A stretch of 64,000 nucleotides of DNA from Luteococcus sp048595755 (GCF_048595755.1 NZ_CP184360.1:310001-374000); one strand, 5' to 3'. Positions 16,169 to 24,781 are shown, counted from the stretch's first letter. Notes: generated by a model from the letters alone, not told the origin. Program-made: numbers and translations.

Positions 16169-17098
16169 CTAGCGTCCCCGCTCGCCGACCAGCGCACGCA
16201 GACCCAGCCGCACCCGCTCCATTCCCTCACCGGTCACCGGCTCGTCATGCGGCAGCAGTTGCGCTGCCAGCTGGGCGGCCGCGGCATTGCTGCTCTGCAG
16301 GCAGTAGACCCATTCCCCGGACTGCCAGAACTCGGCACACTCGTCGTGGCCCGGCGCGGCCTCCTGCAGCCGGCCATGCTGCTGCACCACGACGATCTCC
16401 ATCTCCCCGTTCCGGTAGACGGTGCGCGCCGTGCTGGGGTCGCTGTCCGAGTCCACCGCCAGCTGGGTCAGGGGCAGCCCCAGCAGCTGTTCGGGGCACT
16501 GCACCTCGTCGGGGCACTGGTCCAGACGCCGCTGCACCAGGCGTCGTTCGGCGAGGGCGCCGATGGAGACCGACGAGGCCACCCGCGTGCCCAACGAGTC
16601 GACGTCCACCTCGGGCGCGGTGCGCGAGAGCTTGGGGGCGTCCTCCGAGTCCAGGGGGGCCGTCGCCTGGCTGGCATCCAGGTCCACCACCACCGGCAGC
16701 TCCGGGGCCATCATGGTCAGCCCGCCCAGGGCTCCCACCACACCGGCAGCCGTCATCGACAAGCCGGCAAGGGCCTTGTTGCGGCGCCGACGCCGCAGGC
16801 TGGGCAGCGTGCCATCCCGCTCGGGCGCCAGCCACAGGCACTCATCGGCCTGGTCACCCGCGATGGCCACCAGACGGTCGGCCAGGTGGTTCGGGGTCTG
16901 CCGGGGCTCGCTGCTGCGGGCAGCGATCCCCAGCAGGGTGCAGACCTGGTTGAGTTCACGCAGCTCGTCCCGGCAGGGGCCGCAGTCCACCAGGTGGTTG
17001 GCCACCTGCTCGCGACGTTCGTCGTCGAGGGCTTGGTCGGCGTAGGCGGTCAGGTCCTTGCGGAATGAGCGACAGGCACGGTCGTCCACGCCGATCAC
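16169..17098 (-). CDS. rseA: Transmembrane anti-sigma factor (RseA-like)
   Basis: A 309-residue protein. The N-terminal zinc-finger anti-sigma domain has HLVDCGPC (about 35-42), the HxxxCxxC motif that binds ECF sigma factors. An arginine run (RRRRR near 102-106) and a single helix (about 108-131) follow. The outer domain of about 175 residues has Cys pairs near CPDEVQCPEQ and ECAEFWQSGEWVYC, which may form disulfides. It overlaps sigE by 4 nt. Release of SigE upon envelope or thiol stress is the expected mechanism. Unlike M. tuberculosis, no htrA gene follows. Confidence 0.87.
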   Translation of the reverse strand: MIGVDDRACRSFRKDLTAYADQALDDERREQVANHLVDCGPCRDELRELNQVCTLLGIAARSSEPRQTPNHLADRLVAIAGDQADECLWLAPERDGTLPSLRRRRRNKALAGLSMTAAGVVGALGGLTMMAPELPVVVDLDASQATAPLDSEDAPKLSRTAPEVDVDSLGTRVASSVSIGALAERRLVQRRLDQCPDEVQCPEQLLGLPLTQLAVDSDSDPSTARTVYRNGEMEIVVVQQHGRLQEAAPGHDECAEFWQSGEWVYCLQSSNAAAAQLAAQLLPHDEPVTGEGMERVRLGLRALVGERGR

Positions 17099-17718
17099 CG
17101 CCCGCCAACGGCCACATGTTCGTCGTGGCTCGGGCTGACGCCCAGGTAGCGCTCGCGATCGGGGGTGGGCCGGCGGTGTTCCAGCGCGGTGCGCAGCTGG
17201 GAGCGACCGCGGTGGATCCGGCTGCGGACGGTGCCCACCTTCACGTCCAGGACCCGAGCGATCTCGTCATAGCTGAGGCCCTCGATGTCACACAGCACGA
17301 CGCAGACCCGGTACTCGGGTGCCAGGGCCGCGAGGGCCGCGGTGACGTCGGCATCCATGCTGGCCTCGTCGTACAGCTCGCCGGGCGAGGCCTGCTCCCC
17401 CACCACTCGTTCGCTGGCATCGGCCATCGGGTCCATCCGGATGCGCTGCTTGCGCCGCGCGCCGTCCAGGAAGAGGTTGGTGGTGATGCGATGCATCCAG
17501 CCCTCGAGGGTGCCGGGGGTGAAGTTGTGGATGGACTTGAAGACCCGCACGAAGACGTCCTGGGTGAGGTCCTCGGCGTCGGGACGGTTGCCGGTCAGGC
17601 GCAAGGCCAGTCGGTAGACTTGGTCGGAGTGGTCGTTGACCAGTTCCTCCCAGGTGGGCGGAGTCCACTCTGGTTCGGACACCACCGCAGCCTGCGACTG
17701 GCGGTTGCTCTTGAACAT
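17095..17718 (-). CDS. sigE: ECF RNA polymerase sigma factor SigE
   Basis: A 207-residue sigma factor. Region 2 spans about 30-95 (DQVYRLALRLTGNRPDAEDLTQDVFVRV; WMHRITTNLFLD). Region 4 spans about 135-185 (ALAPEYRVCVVLCDIEGLSYDEIARVLDVKVGTVRSRIHRGRSQLR). The ATG at 17718 is preferred to the GTG at 17739 because GGAGGG lies 6 nt upstream of it. It overlaps its anti-sigma gene by 4 nt and sits near an O-methyltransferase and tatB as in mycobacteria, supporting the SigE name. Confidence 0.92.
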   Translation of the reverse strand: MFKSNRQSQAAVVSEPEWTPPTWEELVNDHSDQVYRLALRLTGNRPDAEDLTQDVFVRVFKSIHNFTPGTLEGWMHRITTNLFLDGARRKQRIRMDPMADASERVVGEQASPGELYDEASMDADVTAALAALAPEYRVCVVLCDIEGLSYDEIARVLDVKVGTVRSRIHRGRSQLRTALEHRRPTPDRERYLGVSPSHDEHVAVGGR

Positions 17719-17814
17719 CGGGCTCCCTCCGTCTCTCACAGGTCACAACGCACGAGTGGCGCGAAAGGTTCCCCAGGCCCGCAGACCGCTTCGCGCGATC
17801 CCGGCATCAGGCGC

Positions 17815-18732
17815 TCACAGGTCTGCACGGTCCAACAGCGCGGCGAAGGCCTCGTGCTCCTCCGGCGTCGCCTCCGGCAACGGGGCACGCAGGCCACCGA
17901 CCGGGAAGCCCTGGTGGGCCAGGCCTGCCTTGACCAGCATGACGCCCTGGGTGGCGAAGACCCCGGTGTAGACCGGCAGCAGCGCCTGGTGCAGCGCCAG
18001 CGCCTCGTCCACCCGGCCGGCGACGAAGGCGTCGATCATCTGGCGGGTGCGACGGCCGGTGAAGTGGGTGGAGGTGCCCACCACTCCTGCGCCACCCACC
18101 GCCAGCAGCGGCAGTGTCATCGCGTCGTCGCCGGAGTAGTAGGTCAGCGTGCTCTCGGAGATCACCCGCGACGAGGCGGCCAGGTCTCCCTTGGCATCCT
18201 TGACGGCCACGATGTTGGGGTGCTTGGCCATCTCCAGCATCGTTGCGGTCTCGATGGCGACCCCGGCGCGGTGGGGAATGTCGTAGGCCATCAGGGGCAG
18301 CCCAGTGGCGTCGGCGACTTCCAGGAAGTGGTGCAGCACGCCGCGCTGCGGCGGCTTGGAGTAGTAGGGCGTCACCACGAGAACGCCATCGGCCCCGGCC
18401 TCGGCCGCCTGCTTGGCCAGCCGCACGGTGTGCGCGGTCTCGAAGGTGCCGATCCCGGCCACCACCTGGGCGCGGTCCCCCACCTCGTCGACGACCGCCG
18501 CGACCAGCTCGGCCTTCTCGGCATCGCTGGTGGTGGGTGATTCACCAGTGGTGCCGTTGACCACCAGGGCATCATTGGCCTGTTCGTCCACCAGACGGGC
18601 GGCCAGTTGGCGCGCGCGCGTCACGTCGAGTTCCCCGTCCTGGGTGTACGGGGTGACCATGGCGGTCAGCAGTCGGCCGAAGACCGGCTCGGCCGATTCG
18701 TCCGTGTGGGCTTGCATCTGGTCGTCAGTCAC
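17815..18732 (-). CDS. dapA: 4-hydroxy-tetrahydrodipicolinate synthase
   Basis: A 305-residue TIM-barrel aldolase that condenses pyruvate with aspartate semialdehyde, the first committed step to diaminopimelate and lysine. Visible are VVNGTTGESPTTSDAEK (substrate-binding), VVTPYYSKPPQRGVLHHF, and VAVKDAKGDLAASS with the Schiff-base lysine. The GTG at 18732 lies 7 nt after a TAGGAT box; an ATG at 18717 is an alternative. dapE is 5 kb away; dapB is not in this window. Confidence 0.93.
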   Translation of the reverse strand: MTDDQMQAHTDESAEPVFGRLLTAMVTPYTQDGELDVTRARQLAARLVDEQANDALVVNGTTGESPTTSDAEKAELVAAVVDEVGDRAQVVAGIGTFETAHTVRLAKQAAEAGADGVLVVTPYYSKPPQRGVLHHFLEVADATGLPLMAYDIPHRAGVAIETATMLEMAKHPNIVAVKDAKGDLAASSRVISESTLTYYSGDDAMTLPLLAVGGAGVVGTSTHFTGRRTRQMIDAFVAGRVDEALALHQALLPVYTGVFATQGVMLVKAGLAHQGFPVGGLRAPLPEATPEEHEAFAALLDRADL

Positions 18733-18739
18733 GCGCCCA

Positions 18740-18868
18740 ATCCTAGGCCCAGTTGCCAAGATGCTGGGGCCGTGTCGCATCGAGGGACGTTGCCTGACAG
18801 CACCGAACGGGCCCCTCCAGTGTTACCTGAGGCTTTGTCGGGCCCAGCAGGCCCACCTTGGGTAGGCT
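18740..18868. promoter_or_regulatory. Divergent -10 boxes, dapA / O-methyltransferase
   Basis: TAGGAT (complement of 18740-18745) is 7 nt before the dapA GTG. TAGGCT at 18863-18868 is 7 nt before the methyltransferase GTG. Both gaps are too short for a ribosome site. I see no palindrome in the roughly 115 bp between the boxes. Confidence 0.5.
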
Positions 18869-18875
18869 TTCTGTC

Positions 18876-19550
18876 GTGAGCCAGCCCAACACCTCGAACC
18901 AGACCTCCGCCGCCCAGACCGCTGCTCTGGACGCCCGCTCGTGGGGCCATGCCGAAGACTTCGTGCAGCCCGGGGACGTCCTGCGCGATGCCCGCTCCAA
19001 GGCCGTCGAGCTGGGGCTGGAGACGATCAGCAATGGCAGCATCACGGCGCTGCGCTTCATCACGCGCCTGCTGCAGGCCAAGGCCGTCGTCGAGATCGGC
19101 ACCGGCACCGGCGTGTCCGGCCTGGCCATCTTCGAGGGCATGGGCAATGAGGGCATCCTCACCTCGATCGACCCGGAGCCCGAGCGCCAGGATGCGGCCC
19201 GCCAGGAGTTCCGCGCTGCCGGCATCCCCAGCAACCGCTTCCGCCTGATCGCCGGCATTCCGCTGGACGTGCTGCCCAAGCTGCGCGACGGCGCCTACGA
19301 CCTGGTCTTCATCAACGGCGACAAGCTCGAGTACGTCGAGTACGTGGCCCAGTCGCTGCGCCTGCTGCGCCACGGTGGTGTCGTGGTGCTCAACGATGCG
19401 CTGTGGAAGGGTCTGGTGGCCGACCCCGACAACGAGGACGACGAGACGCTCATCATCCGCGAGGCCCTGGCTGCGGTCTCCGAGACCGAGGAGTTCACCT
19501 CGATGCTGCTGCCGGTGGGCAATGGCCTGCTGGCCGCGATCAAGGCCTGA
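18876..19550 (+). CDS. O-methyltransferase (class I, Rv1220c-like)
   Basis: A 224-residue SAM-dependent methyltransferase. Motif I is VVEIGTGTGVSGLAIF (about 70-85), then SIDPEPERQ, and DLVFINGD (metal-binding region of cation-dependent O-methyltransferases). The GTG at 18876 is chosen from the TAGGCT box 7 nt upstream. The position diverging from the sigE locus matches Rv1220c. Substrate unknown. Confidence 0.88.
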   Translation: MSQPNTSNQTSAAQTAALDARSWGHAEDFVQPGDVLRDARSKAVELGLETISNGSITALRFITRLLQAKAVVEIGTGTGVSGLAIFEGMGNEGILTSIDPEPERQDAARQEFRAAGIPSNRFRLIAGIPLDVLPKLRDGAYDLVFINGDKLEYVEYVAQSLRLLRHGGVVVLNDALWKGLVADPDNEDDETLIIREALAAVSETEEFTSMLLPVGNGLLAAIKA

Positions 19551-19611
19551 CCAGACCACGGTCCAGCAGCGGTTCGGGGCAGGCACTACCGCGCGCCACG
19601 GACATGACGAA

Positions 19612-19639
19612 GGGCTCGCACTGCGTGCAGTGCGAGCCC
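19612..19639. terminator. Bidirectional terminator hairpin
   Basis: GGGCTCGCACTGC and its exact complement flank a 2-nt centre, giving a 13-bp stem between the converging methyltransferase and glgC genes. No long T-run follows on either side, as is usual in high-GC actinobacteria. Confidence 0.8.
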
Positions 19640-19686
19640 CTCGTGGTTGTCCGACCTGAAGGGTGTCCGGCTCGGGTGGGTCCGGC

Positions 19687-20916
19687 TCAGAACTGACCGG
19701 GAATCGTCATCCCCTTGCCGACCGTGGTGATGCCACCGTCGCTGACGCTGAAGCCACGGGCACGGTCGTGCTCGTGGTCGACGCCGATCTCGACACCGTC
19801 GGGGACGATCACGCCCTTGTCGATGATGGCGTTGTGGACCACCGCATTGCGGCCAACCCGCACACCGTCCATCAGGATCGATCCGTCGACGCGGGCCCAC
19901 TTGTCGATCAGCACATTCGGGCTGAGCACCGTGCGGTCCACGTCACCTCCGGAGATGATGCAACCGGGCGAGACGATCGAGTCCTCGGCGGTACCGCGCA
20001 GGGTGAACTTGGCGCCGGGGGCCTGCACCTGCTGGGTCCAGATGGGCCACTGGGCGTTGTACAGGTTGAACTCGGGATCCACCGAGACCAGGTCCATGTG
20101 GGCCTCGTGGAAGGCGTCGATGGTGCCCACGTCGCGCCAGTAGTTGCGATCCTTGTCGGTGGCACCGGGAACGACGTTCTGGGTGAAGTCGTAGACTTGC
20201 GCATCCCCCTTGGCGACGAAGGCCGGGATGATGTCGCCGCCCATGTCGTGCTTGGAGGAGGGATTCTCGGCGTCGGCGTGCAGGGCCTCGACGAAGGCCT
20301 TGCGGGTGAAGACGTAGTTGCCCATCGACGCGAAGGACTCCTCCGGCGAGTCCGGCAGGCCGGGCGGGTCGGCCGGCTTCTCCAGGAATTCCTTGATCTT
20401 TCCGGTGTCATCGGCGTCGATGATGCCGAAGGCGCTCGCTTCCTTGCGAGGCACCCGGATCCCGGCGACGGTGGCCGACAGCCCGGAGTCGATGTGCGAC
20501 TGCAGCATCTGGCTGACGTCCATGCGGTAGATGTTGTCGGCGCCGAAGACCACGATGTAGTCGGGATCCTCGTCATTGATCAGGTTCATCGACTGGTAGA
20601 TGGCATCGGCGCTTCCCTCGAACCAGTGCTTGCCGCGACGCTGCTGGGCGGGCACCGGGGTGACGTAGTTGCCGAGCATCGTCGACATGCGCCAGGTCAG
20701 CGAGATGTGACGGTCGAGCGAGTGCGACTTGTACTGGGTCAGCACGCAGATCTGGCGCAGTTCGGAGTTGGCCAGATTGGACAGCACGAAGTCGATCAGG
20801 CGGTAGGTACCGCCGAAGGGAACGGCCGGCTTGGCGCGGTCAGCGGTCAGCGGCATGAGTCGTTTGCCCTCGCCACCAGCGAGGACCATGGAGAGCACCT
20901 TTGGTCTTGTGGACAT
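19687..20916 (-). CDS. glgC: Glucose-1-phosphate adenylyltransferase
   Basis: A 409-residue ADP-glucose pyrophosphorylase. The N-terminal nucleotidyltransferase domain starts VLAGGEGKRLMPLTADRAKPAVPFGG (sugar-phosphate binding), with YRLIDFVLSN and the acceptor motif EFLEKP. The C-terminal left-handed helix begins around 300. It supplies ADP-glucose to GlgA/GlgM, encoded divergently. The ATG follows TAGGTT by 6 nt, so the mRNA is probably leaderless. Confidence 0.95.
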   Translation of the reverse strand: MSTRPKVLSMVLAGGEGKRLMPLTADRAKPAVPFGGTYRLIDFVLSNLANSELRQICVLTQYKSHSLDRHISLTWRMSTMLGNYVTPVPAQQRRGKHWFEGSADAIYQSMNLINDEDPDYIVVFGADNIYRMDVSQMLQSHIDSGLSATVAGIRVPRKEASAFGIIDADDTGKIKEFLEKPADPPGLPDSPEESFASMGNYVFTRKAFVEALHADAENPSSKHDMGGDIIPAFVAKGDAQVYDFTQNVVPGATDKDRNYWRDVGTIDAFHEAHMDLVSVDPEFNLYNAQWPIWTQQVQAPGAKFTLRGTAEDSIVSPGCIISGGDVDRTVLSPNVLIDKWARVDGSILMDGVRVGRNAVVHNAIIDKGVIVPDGVEIGVDHEHDRARGFSVSDGGITTVGKGMTIPGQF

Positions 20917-20922
20917 ACCTAG

Positions 20923-20928
20923 AACCTA
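20923..20928 (-). promoter_or_regulatory. -10 box TAGGTT of glgC
   Basis: On the minus strand TAGGTT is followed after 6 nt (CTAGGT) by the glgC ATG. It fits the leaderless pattern seen at many genes here. Confidence 0.5.
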
Positions 20929-21022
20929 CGGCGCTGCAAGGGGTTCCGACAAGCATTGTCTGACTGTTGCCGCGGGTTGTTGCCCATTCGTCACCCACTG
21001 GCCGACAAGGCCACGCCAAGCT

Positions 21023-21040
21023 GCCACAAACCATTGTGGC
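21023..21040. promoter_or_regulatory. GCCACAA-N4-TTGTGGC inverted repeat before glgA
   Basis: Perfect 7-bp arms with a 4-nt spacer, 28 bp upstream of the glgA start in the glgC/glgA divergent gap. The size and position suit a regulator binding near the -35 region of glgA. Confidence 0.45.
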
Positions 21041-21068
21041 GACACCTGCATTGTGCAAGCATCAACGC

Positions 21069-22265
21069 ATGCGCGTATCCATCCTCACCCGTGAATACCC
21101 TCCGTCCATCTATGGGGGCGCGGGCGTGCACGTGGCCCAGCTCGTTCCGCAGCTGCGCAAGTTCATCGACGTCGACGTCCAGTGCATGGGCGAGCCCCGA
21201 GAGGGCGCCACCGCCCATCCGGAGAACCACCCCGCGGGCGCCAATGCCGCACTGCGGGTCTTCGGTGCCGACCTGTCGATGACCGCAGCCGTGCCCGAGG
21301 AAGTCGACCTGGTCCACTCGCACACCTGGTACGCGAACCTGGCCGGCCACCTCACCGGACTCTTCCACGACGTCCCCCACGTCGTGAGCGCGCATTCCCT
21401 GGAGCCCGACCGCCCCTGGAAAGCCGAGCAGCTGGGCGGTGGCTACCGGCTCAGCTCCTGGGCCGAGCGCACCGCCTACAACGGCGCCGACGCCGTGATC
21501 GCGGTCAGCGAGGGCATGAAGAAGGGCATCCTGGCCGCCTACCCGGAGCTCGACGCCGACAAGATCCACGTGGTGCTCAACGGCATCGACCCCGAGGAGT
21601 TCAAGCCCGACACCGGCACCGACGTGTGCGAGCAGATCGGCATGGACCCCAGCAAGCCGTCGGTGGTCTTCGTCGGCCGCATCACCCGACAGAAGGGCCT
21701 GGTGCACCTGGTGCGCGCCGCCCAGCACCTGGACCCGGAGACCCAGCTGATCCTGCTGGCCGGGGCCCCCGACACCCCCGAGATCGCCGAGGAGTTCAAC
21801 CAGGCCTTCGCAGCGGTGAAGCAGTCGCGCGGCGGCGGCGTGGTGTGGGTGCAGGAGATGCTCCCGCGCGCCAGCGTGCGCCAGGTGATGAGCAATGCCA
21901 CCGTCTTCGCCTGCCCCAGCATCTACGAGCCGCTGGGCATCGTGAACCTGGAGGCGATGGCCACCGAGACCGCCGTGGTGGCCAGTGCCGTGGGCGGCAT
22001 CCCCGAGGTGGTCGTCGACGGCGAGACGGGCTACCTGGTGGACTACGACCCGGCTCGCGTCAATGACGGCGACTACATTGCCGGCTTCGAGAAGACCTTT
22101 GCCGATCGGATCAACCAGCTCACCCGTGACGCCGGGCTGGCCGAGTCCTTCGGCAAGGCAGGGCGCCAGCGCTGCATCGACAAGTTCAGCTGGGAACTGA
22201 TCGCCAAGCAGACCGTCGAGGTCTACCAGGCGGCCATCAAGCGGCACGCCACCCGCACCCGATGA
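21069..22265 (+). CDS. glgA: Glycogen synthase / maltose-1-phosphate synthase (GT4)
   Basis: A 398-residue GT-B glycosyltransferase of the actinobacterial 'GlgA' type. It begins RVSILTREYPPSIYGGAGVHV. The donor site holds VFVGRITRQKGL and, in the C-terminal domain, PSIYEPLGIVNLEAMA, the conserved E-x7-E motif. Its M. tuberculosis counterpart (Rv1212c) was renamed GlgM because it makes maltose-1-phosphate from ADP-glucose; sequence alone does not settle which product applies here. The ATG at 21069 is chosen since homologues start RVSILTREYPP. Confidence 0.92.
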   Translation: MRVSILTREYPPSIYGGAGVHVAQLVPQLRKFIDVDVQCMGEPREGATAHPENHPAGANAALRVFGADLSMTAAVPEEVDLVHSHTWYANLAGHLTGLFHDVPHVVSAHSLEPDRPWKAEQLGGGYRLSSWAERTAYNGADAVIAVSEGMKKGILAAYPELDADKIHVVLNGIDPEEFKPDTGTDVCEQIGMDPSKPSVVFVGRITRQKGLVHLVRAAQHLDPETQLILLAGAPDTPEIAEEFNQAFAAVKQSRGGGVVWVQEMLPRASVRQVMSNATVFACPSIYEPLGIVNLEAMATETAVVASAVGGIPEVVVDGETGYLVDYDPARVNDGDYIAGFEKTFADRINQLTRDAGLAESFGKAGRQRCIDKFSWELIAKQTVEVYQAAIKRHATRTR

Positions 22266-22278
22266 CCTCCTGACACAC

Positions 22279-22314
22279 GTGAAGGCGGGCCCCAGATCCG
22301 GGGCCCGCCTTCAC
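22279..22314. terminator. Strong terminator hairpin after glgA
   Basis: GTGAAGGCGGGCCCC pairs perfectly with GGGGCCCGCCTTCAC over a 6-nt loop (15-bp stem). It lies between glgA and the converging DUF3117 gene, 14 nt after the glgA stop. Confidence 0.85.
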
Positions 22315-22345
22315 GTTCTGCAGGACCATTCAAGGCCGGGGCAAC

Positions 22346-22513
22346 TCAGCCCACGATGTCCTTGAGGCACTTGAGAAGATCCTCGGCCTCGGTGGCGTTG
22401 AGCTCCACCACGAGACGGCCACCGCCGTCCACGGGAACACGCATCACGATGCCACGGCCTTCCTTGGTGACCTCCATGGGACCATCACCGGTTCGGGGCT
22501 TCATTGCAGCCAT
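22346..22513 (-). CDS. DUF3117 small protein
   Basis: A 55-residue protein. It reads MAAMKPRTGDGPMEVTKEGR, then GIVMRVPVDGGGRLVVELN, and ends ATEAEDLLKCLKDIVG. This is the highly conserved actinobacterial DUF3117 family, whose mycobacterial member (Rv1211) lies next to glgA. It is probably a small beta-rich soluble protein; function unknown. It belongs to the minus-strand group that starts at dapE, after the DivIVA-domain gene. Confidence 0.9.
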   Translation of the reverse strand: MAAMKPRTGDGPMEVTKEGRGIVMRVPVDGGGRLVVELNATEAEDLLKCLKDIVG

Positions 22514-22546
22514 TGCGCATCCTCATCTCTTCGACGTTTTCCCCCA

Positions 22547-22846
22547 TTATTCCGCATTCGGCCAAACATCGACACCATCGACGCCGCCTTCGGGCGTTTC
22601 CTGCTCGAGCTGCACGGCCAGGCGAGCGAGCAATTCGTCCACCTCGCGCATCGAGTATCCGCGCGGCACCACGTCGAAGCGCACCTCCCGCAGGTCGGCG
22701 CCGGTGATCGTCCCCGGGCCCGGCAGCTGCGAGTGTCGATCGTCGACCAGCTCGGGCATCGCCCCCCACCGGCCGGACCCGACCACGAAGGCCACGCCCA
22801 GGATCGCGACCACCACCAGCGCCAGGAACCACATCATGGGGCCCAT
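22547..22846 (-). CDS. DivIVA-domain small membrane protein
   Basis: A 99-residue protein with one N-terminal helix (about 4-22) and a DivIVA-type segment at about 58-85 (VRFDVVPRGYSMREVDELLARLAVQLE). The pattern 'F....RGY....VD.lL.rl' is the DivIVA N-domain that senses curved membrane. The mycobacterial neighbour of DUF3117 (Rv1209) has the same build. A role at the pole or septum is inferred. Confidence 0.85.
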   Translation of the reverse strand: MGPMMWFLALVVVAILGVAFVVGSGRWGAMPELVDDRHSQLPGPGTITGADLREVRFDVVPRGYSMREVDELLARLAVQLEQETPEGGVDGVDVWPNAE

Positions 22847-22880
22847 GGTGGCACACCGGATGCCGGTGGCAGCGCAGTCC

Positions 22881-23645
22881 TCAGCCGACCTCGCCCAACA
22901 CGTGCCGCACGGCCTCGTCCTCGTCGTCGGTCACCAGGAAGCGCGTCAGGTCCGACTCGTGGATGTAGCCCTCCCCCAGCACGCTCTCGCGCAGCCAGTC
23001 GACCATCCCGGTCCAGTAGTCCCGGCCGAAGAGCACCACCGGGAAGTTGCGCACCTTGCCGGTCTGGGCCAGCGTGAGCGCCTCGAAGAGCTCGTCGAAG
23101 GTGCCCAGCCCGCCGGGCATGACGATGAATCCCTGCGCGTACTTGAGGAACATCACCTTGCGGACGAAGAAGTAGCGGAAGTTGATCCCCAGGTTGACGT
23201 GGGGATTCATCGAGGCCTCGAAGGGCAGCTCGATGCCCAGCCCCACGGAGGTGCCGCCGGCCTCGTCCGCGCCCTTGTTGGCGGCCTCCATGATGCCCGG
23301 GCCACCCCCGGTGATCACGGCCACGCCCTGCTCCACCAGTGCGGCGGCCATGCGTTCGGCCGCGGCCCAGTGCGGGTTCTCGGGGCGGGTACGGGCCGAG
23401 CCGAAGATGCTGATGGCCGGGCCAAGCTCCGCCAAGGCGTCGAAACCCTCCACGAACTCGGCCTGGATGCGCATGGTGCGCCACGGATCGCTGTGGGCCC
23501 ACGAGGTGTCGTTGCCACCGGCCAGCAGGCGCTGGTCGGTGGTCGACGACGGGTGGTGCTGGTCTCGACGCGTCACCGGCCCCTGCACGATGTGCTTGCC
23601 CGGGCCGGGCGCATTGTCATAGGGCGCATTGCGGTGCGGGGTCAT
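22881..23645 (-). CDS. LOG family protein (TIGR00730, Rossmann fold)
   Basis: A 254-residue protein with the PGGxGTxxE motif, here MPGGLGTFDELFEAL, and GGPGIMEAANKGADEAGG, the active-site motifs of LONELY GUY cytokinin-riboside 5'-monophosphate phosphoribohydrolases. The N-terminal 75-residue extension matches the actinobacterial form. Members hydrolyse nucleoside monophosphates to base and ribose-5-phosphate. It overlaps dapE by ATGA. Confidence 0.9.
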   Translation of the reverse strand: MTPHRNAPYDNAPGPGKHIVQGPVTRRDQHHPSSTTDQRLLAGGNDTSWAHSDPWRTMRIQAEFVEGFDALAELGPAISIFGSARTRPENPHWAAAERMAAALVEQGVAVITGGGPGIMEAANKGADEAGGTSVGLGIELPFEASMNPHVNLGINFRYFFVRKVMFLKYAQGFIVMPGGLGTFDELFEALTLAQTGKVRNFPVVLFGRDYWTGMVDWLRESVLGEGYIHESDLTRFLVTDDEDEAVRHVLGEVG

Positions 23646-24781
23646 GCCTTCTCCTCATCTGCTGGCTGGTCTGGTTCTGCTGGCTGGTCTGGCTCGGCTG
23701 GGTGGTCTGGGGGTTGCAGCCAACGGCGCAGCGCACTGGCACAGGTGTCCAGGTCTGCCACCGGGCAGTGTTCGTCGTCGGTGTGGGCCAGATTGGGATC
23801 GGCCGGGCCGCAGTTGACCGCGGGGATCCCCAGTTCGCTGAAGCGCGCCACGTCGGTCCAGCCGTACTTGGGCCCGGGCACCCCACCCAGCGCCGCCAGG
23901 AAGCTCCGCGCCATCGGCAGGTGCAGGCCCGGGCGTGCGGCCGCGGAGCGGTCGACGACGTCGATGGCGAAGCCGTCGAAGGTCTCACGCATCAGCTGTT
24001 CTGCCTGCGTCAGCGTCTTGTCGGGCGCAAAGCGGTAGTTGACGTGCACACTGCACTGGTCTGGGATGACATTGCCCGCCACTCCCCCGCGGATCTGCAC
24101 GGCGTTGAGTCCCTCACGATAGGTGAGCCCGTCCACCTCCACCTGACGGGCGTCGAAGGACTCGATACGTTCCAGCACGACGCGCATGTCGTGGATGGCG
24201 TTGTGACCACTCCAGGCACGGGCGCTGTGCGCGGCCTGTCCCGTGGTGGTCACCCAAAATCGCAGGCTCCCCTGGCAGCCGCCCTCCACCAGGGCGCTGG
24301 TGGGTTCCATCAGGATCGCGAAGTCGGCCGTCACCAGATCGGGACGCTCCGCGGCCAGCTGGCCCAGGCCGTTCAACGAGGCGTCGACCTCCTCGTTGTC
24401 GTAGAAGATCCAGGTGAGGTCATGCTGCGGCTCACGCAGGGTGGCGGCCAGCTGCAGCGCCACGGCCACGCCGCCCTTCATGTCACAGCGGCCCCGGCCG
24501 AGGACGCTGTCCTGGCCACCCACCATGGCACGGCTGCTGGGAAGGTTGCCGGCCACCGGCACGGTGTCCAGGTGCCCGGCCACCGCCACTCGATGCGCAC
24601 GCCCCAACCGGGTTCGGGCCACCACTACATTTCCCAGTCGGGTGACCTCCAGGTGCGGTTGGCACTGCAGTGAGGCAGCCACCAGGGTGGCCAAGGCCGC
24701 CTCGTTCCCGCTCACGGACTCGACATCCACCAGGGCCTGCAACAGGTCCGGCAGGGGCTGGGTGAGGTCGAGTGCGTCCAT
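23642..24781 (-). CDS. dapE: Succinyl-diaminopimelate desuccinylase
   Basis: A 379-residue M20 metallohydrolase that releases diaminopimelate from its succinyl form. Metal-site motifs are VAVAGHLDTVPVAGNL (His, Asp near 70-72), GRCDMKGGVAVALQLA, and FYDNEEVDASLNGL (catalytic Glu). The C-terminal tail is a repeat of PDQPAE-like hexapeptides encoded by 18-bp tandem repeats. TAGTCT lies 6 nt before the ATG. It pairs with dapA in the window for lysine and cell-wall synthesis. Confidence 0.93.
   Translation of the reverse strand: MDALDLTQPLPDLLQALVDVESVSGNEAALATLVAASLQCQPHLEVTRLGNVVVARTRLGRAHRVAVAGHLDTVPVAGNLPSSRAMVGGQDSVLGRGRCDMKGGVAVALQLAATLREPQHDLTWIFYDNEEVDASLNGLGQLAAERPDLVTADFAILMEPTSALVEGGCQGSLRFWVTTTGQAAHSARAWSGHNAIHDMRVVLERIESFDARQVEVDGLTYREGLNAVQIRGGVAGNVIPDQCSVHVNYRFAPDKTLTQAEQLMRETFDGFAIDVVDRSAAARPGLHLPMARSFLAALGGVPGPKYGWTDVARFSELGIPAVNCGPADPNLAHTDDEHCPVADLDTCASALRRWLQPPDHPAEPDQPAEPDQPADEEKA
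23658..23711. repeat. Three 18-bp tandem repeats in the end of dapE
   Basis: Units at 23658, 23676 and 23694 read TCTGCTGGCTGGTCTGGT with few changes. In frame on the minus strand they give three (P-D-Q/H-P-A-E/D) hexapeptides near the DapE C-terminus. Such repeats can gain or lose units by slippage. Confidence 0.85.
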
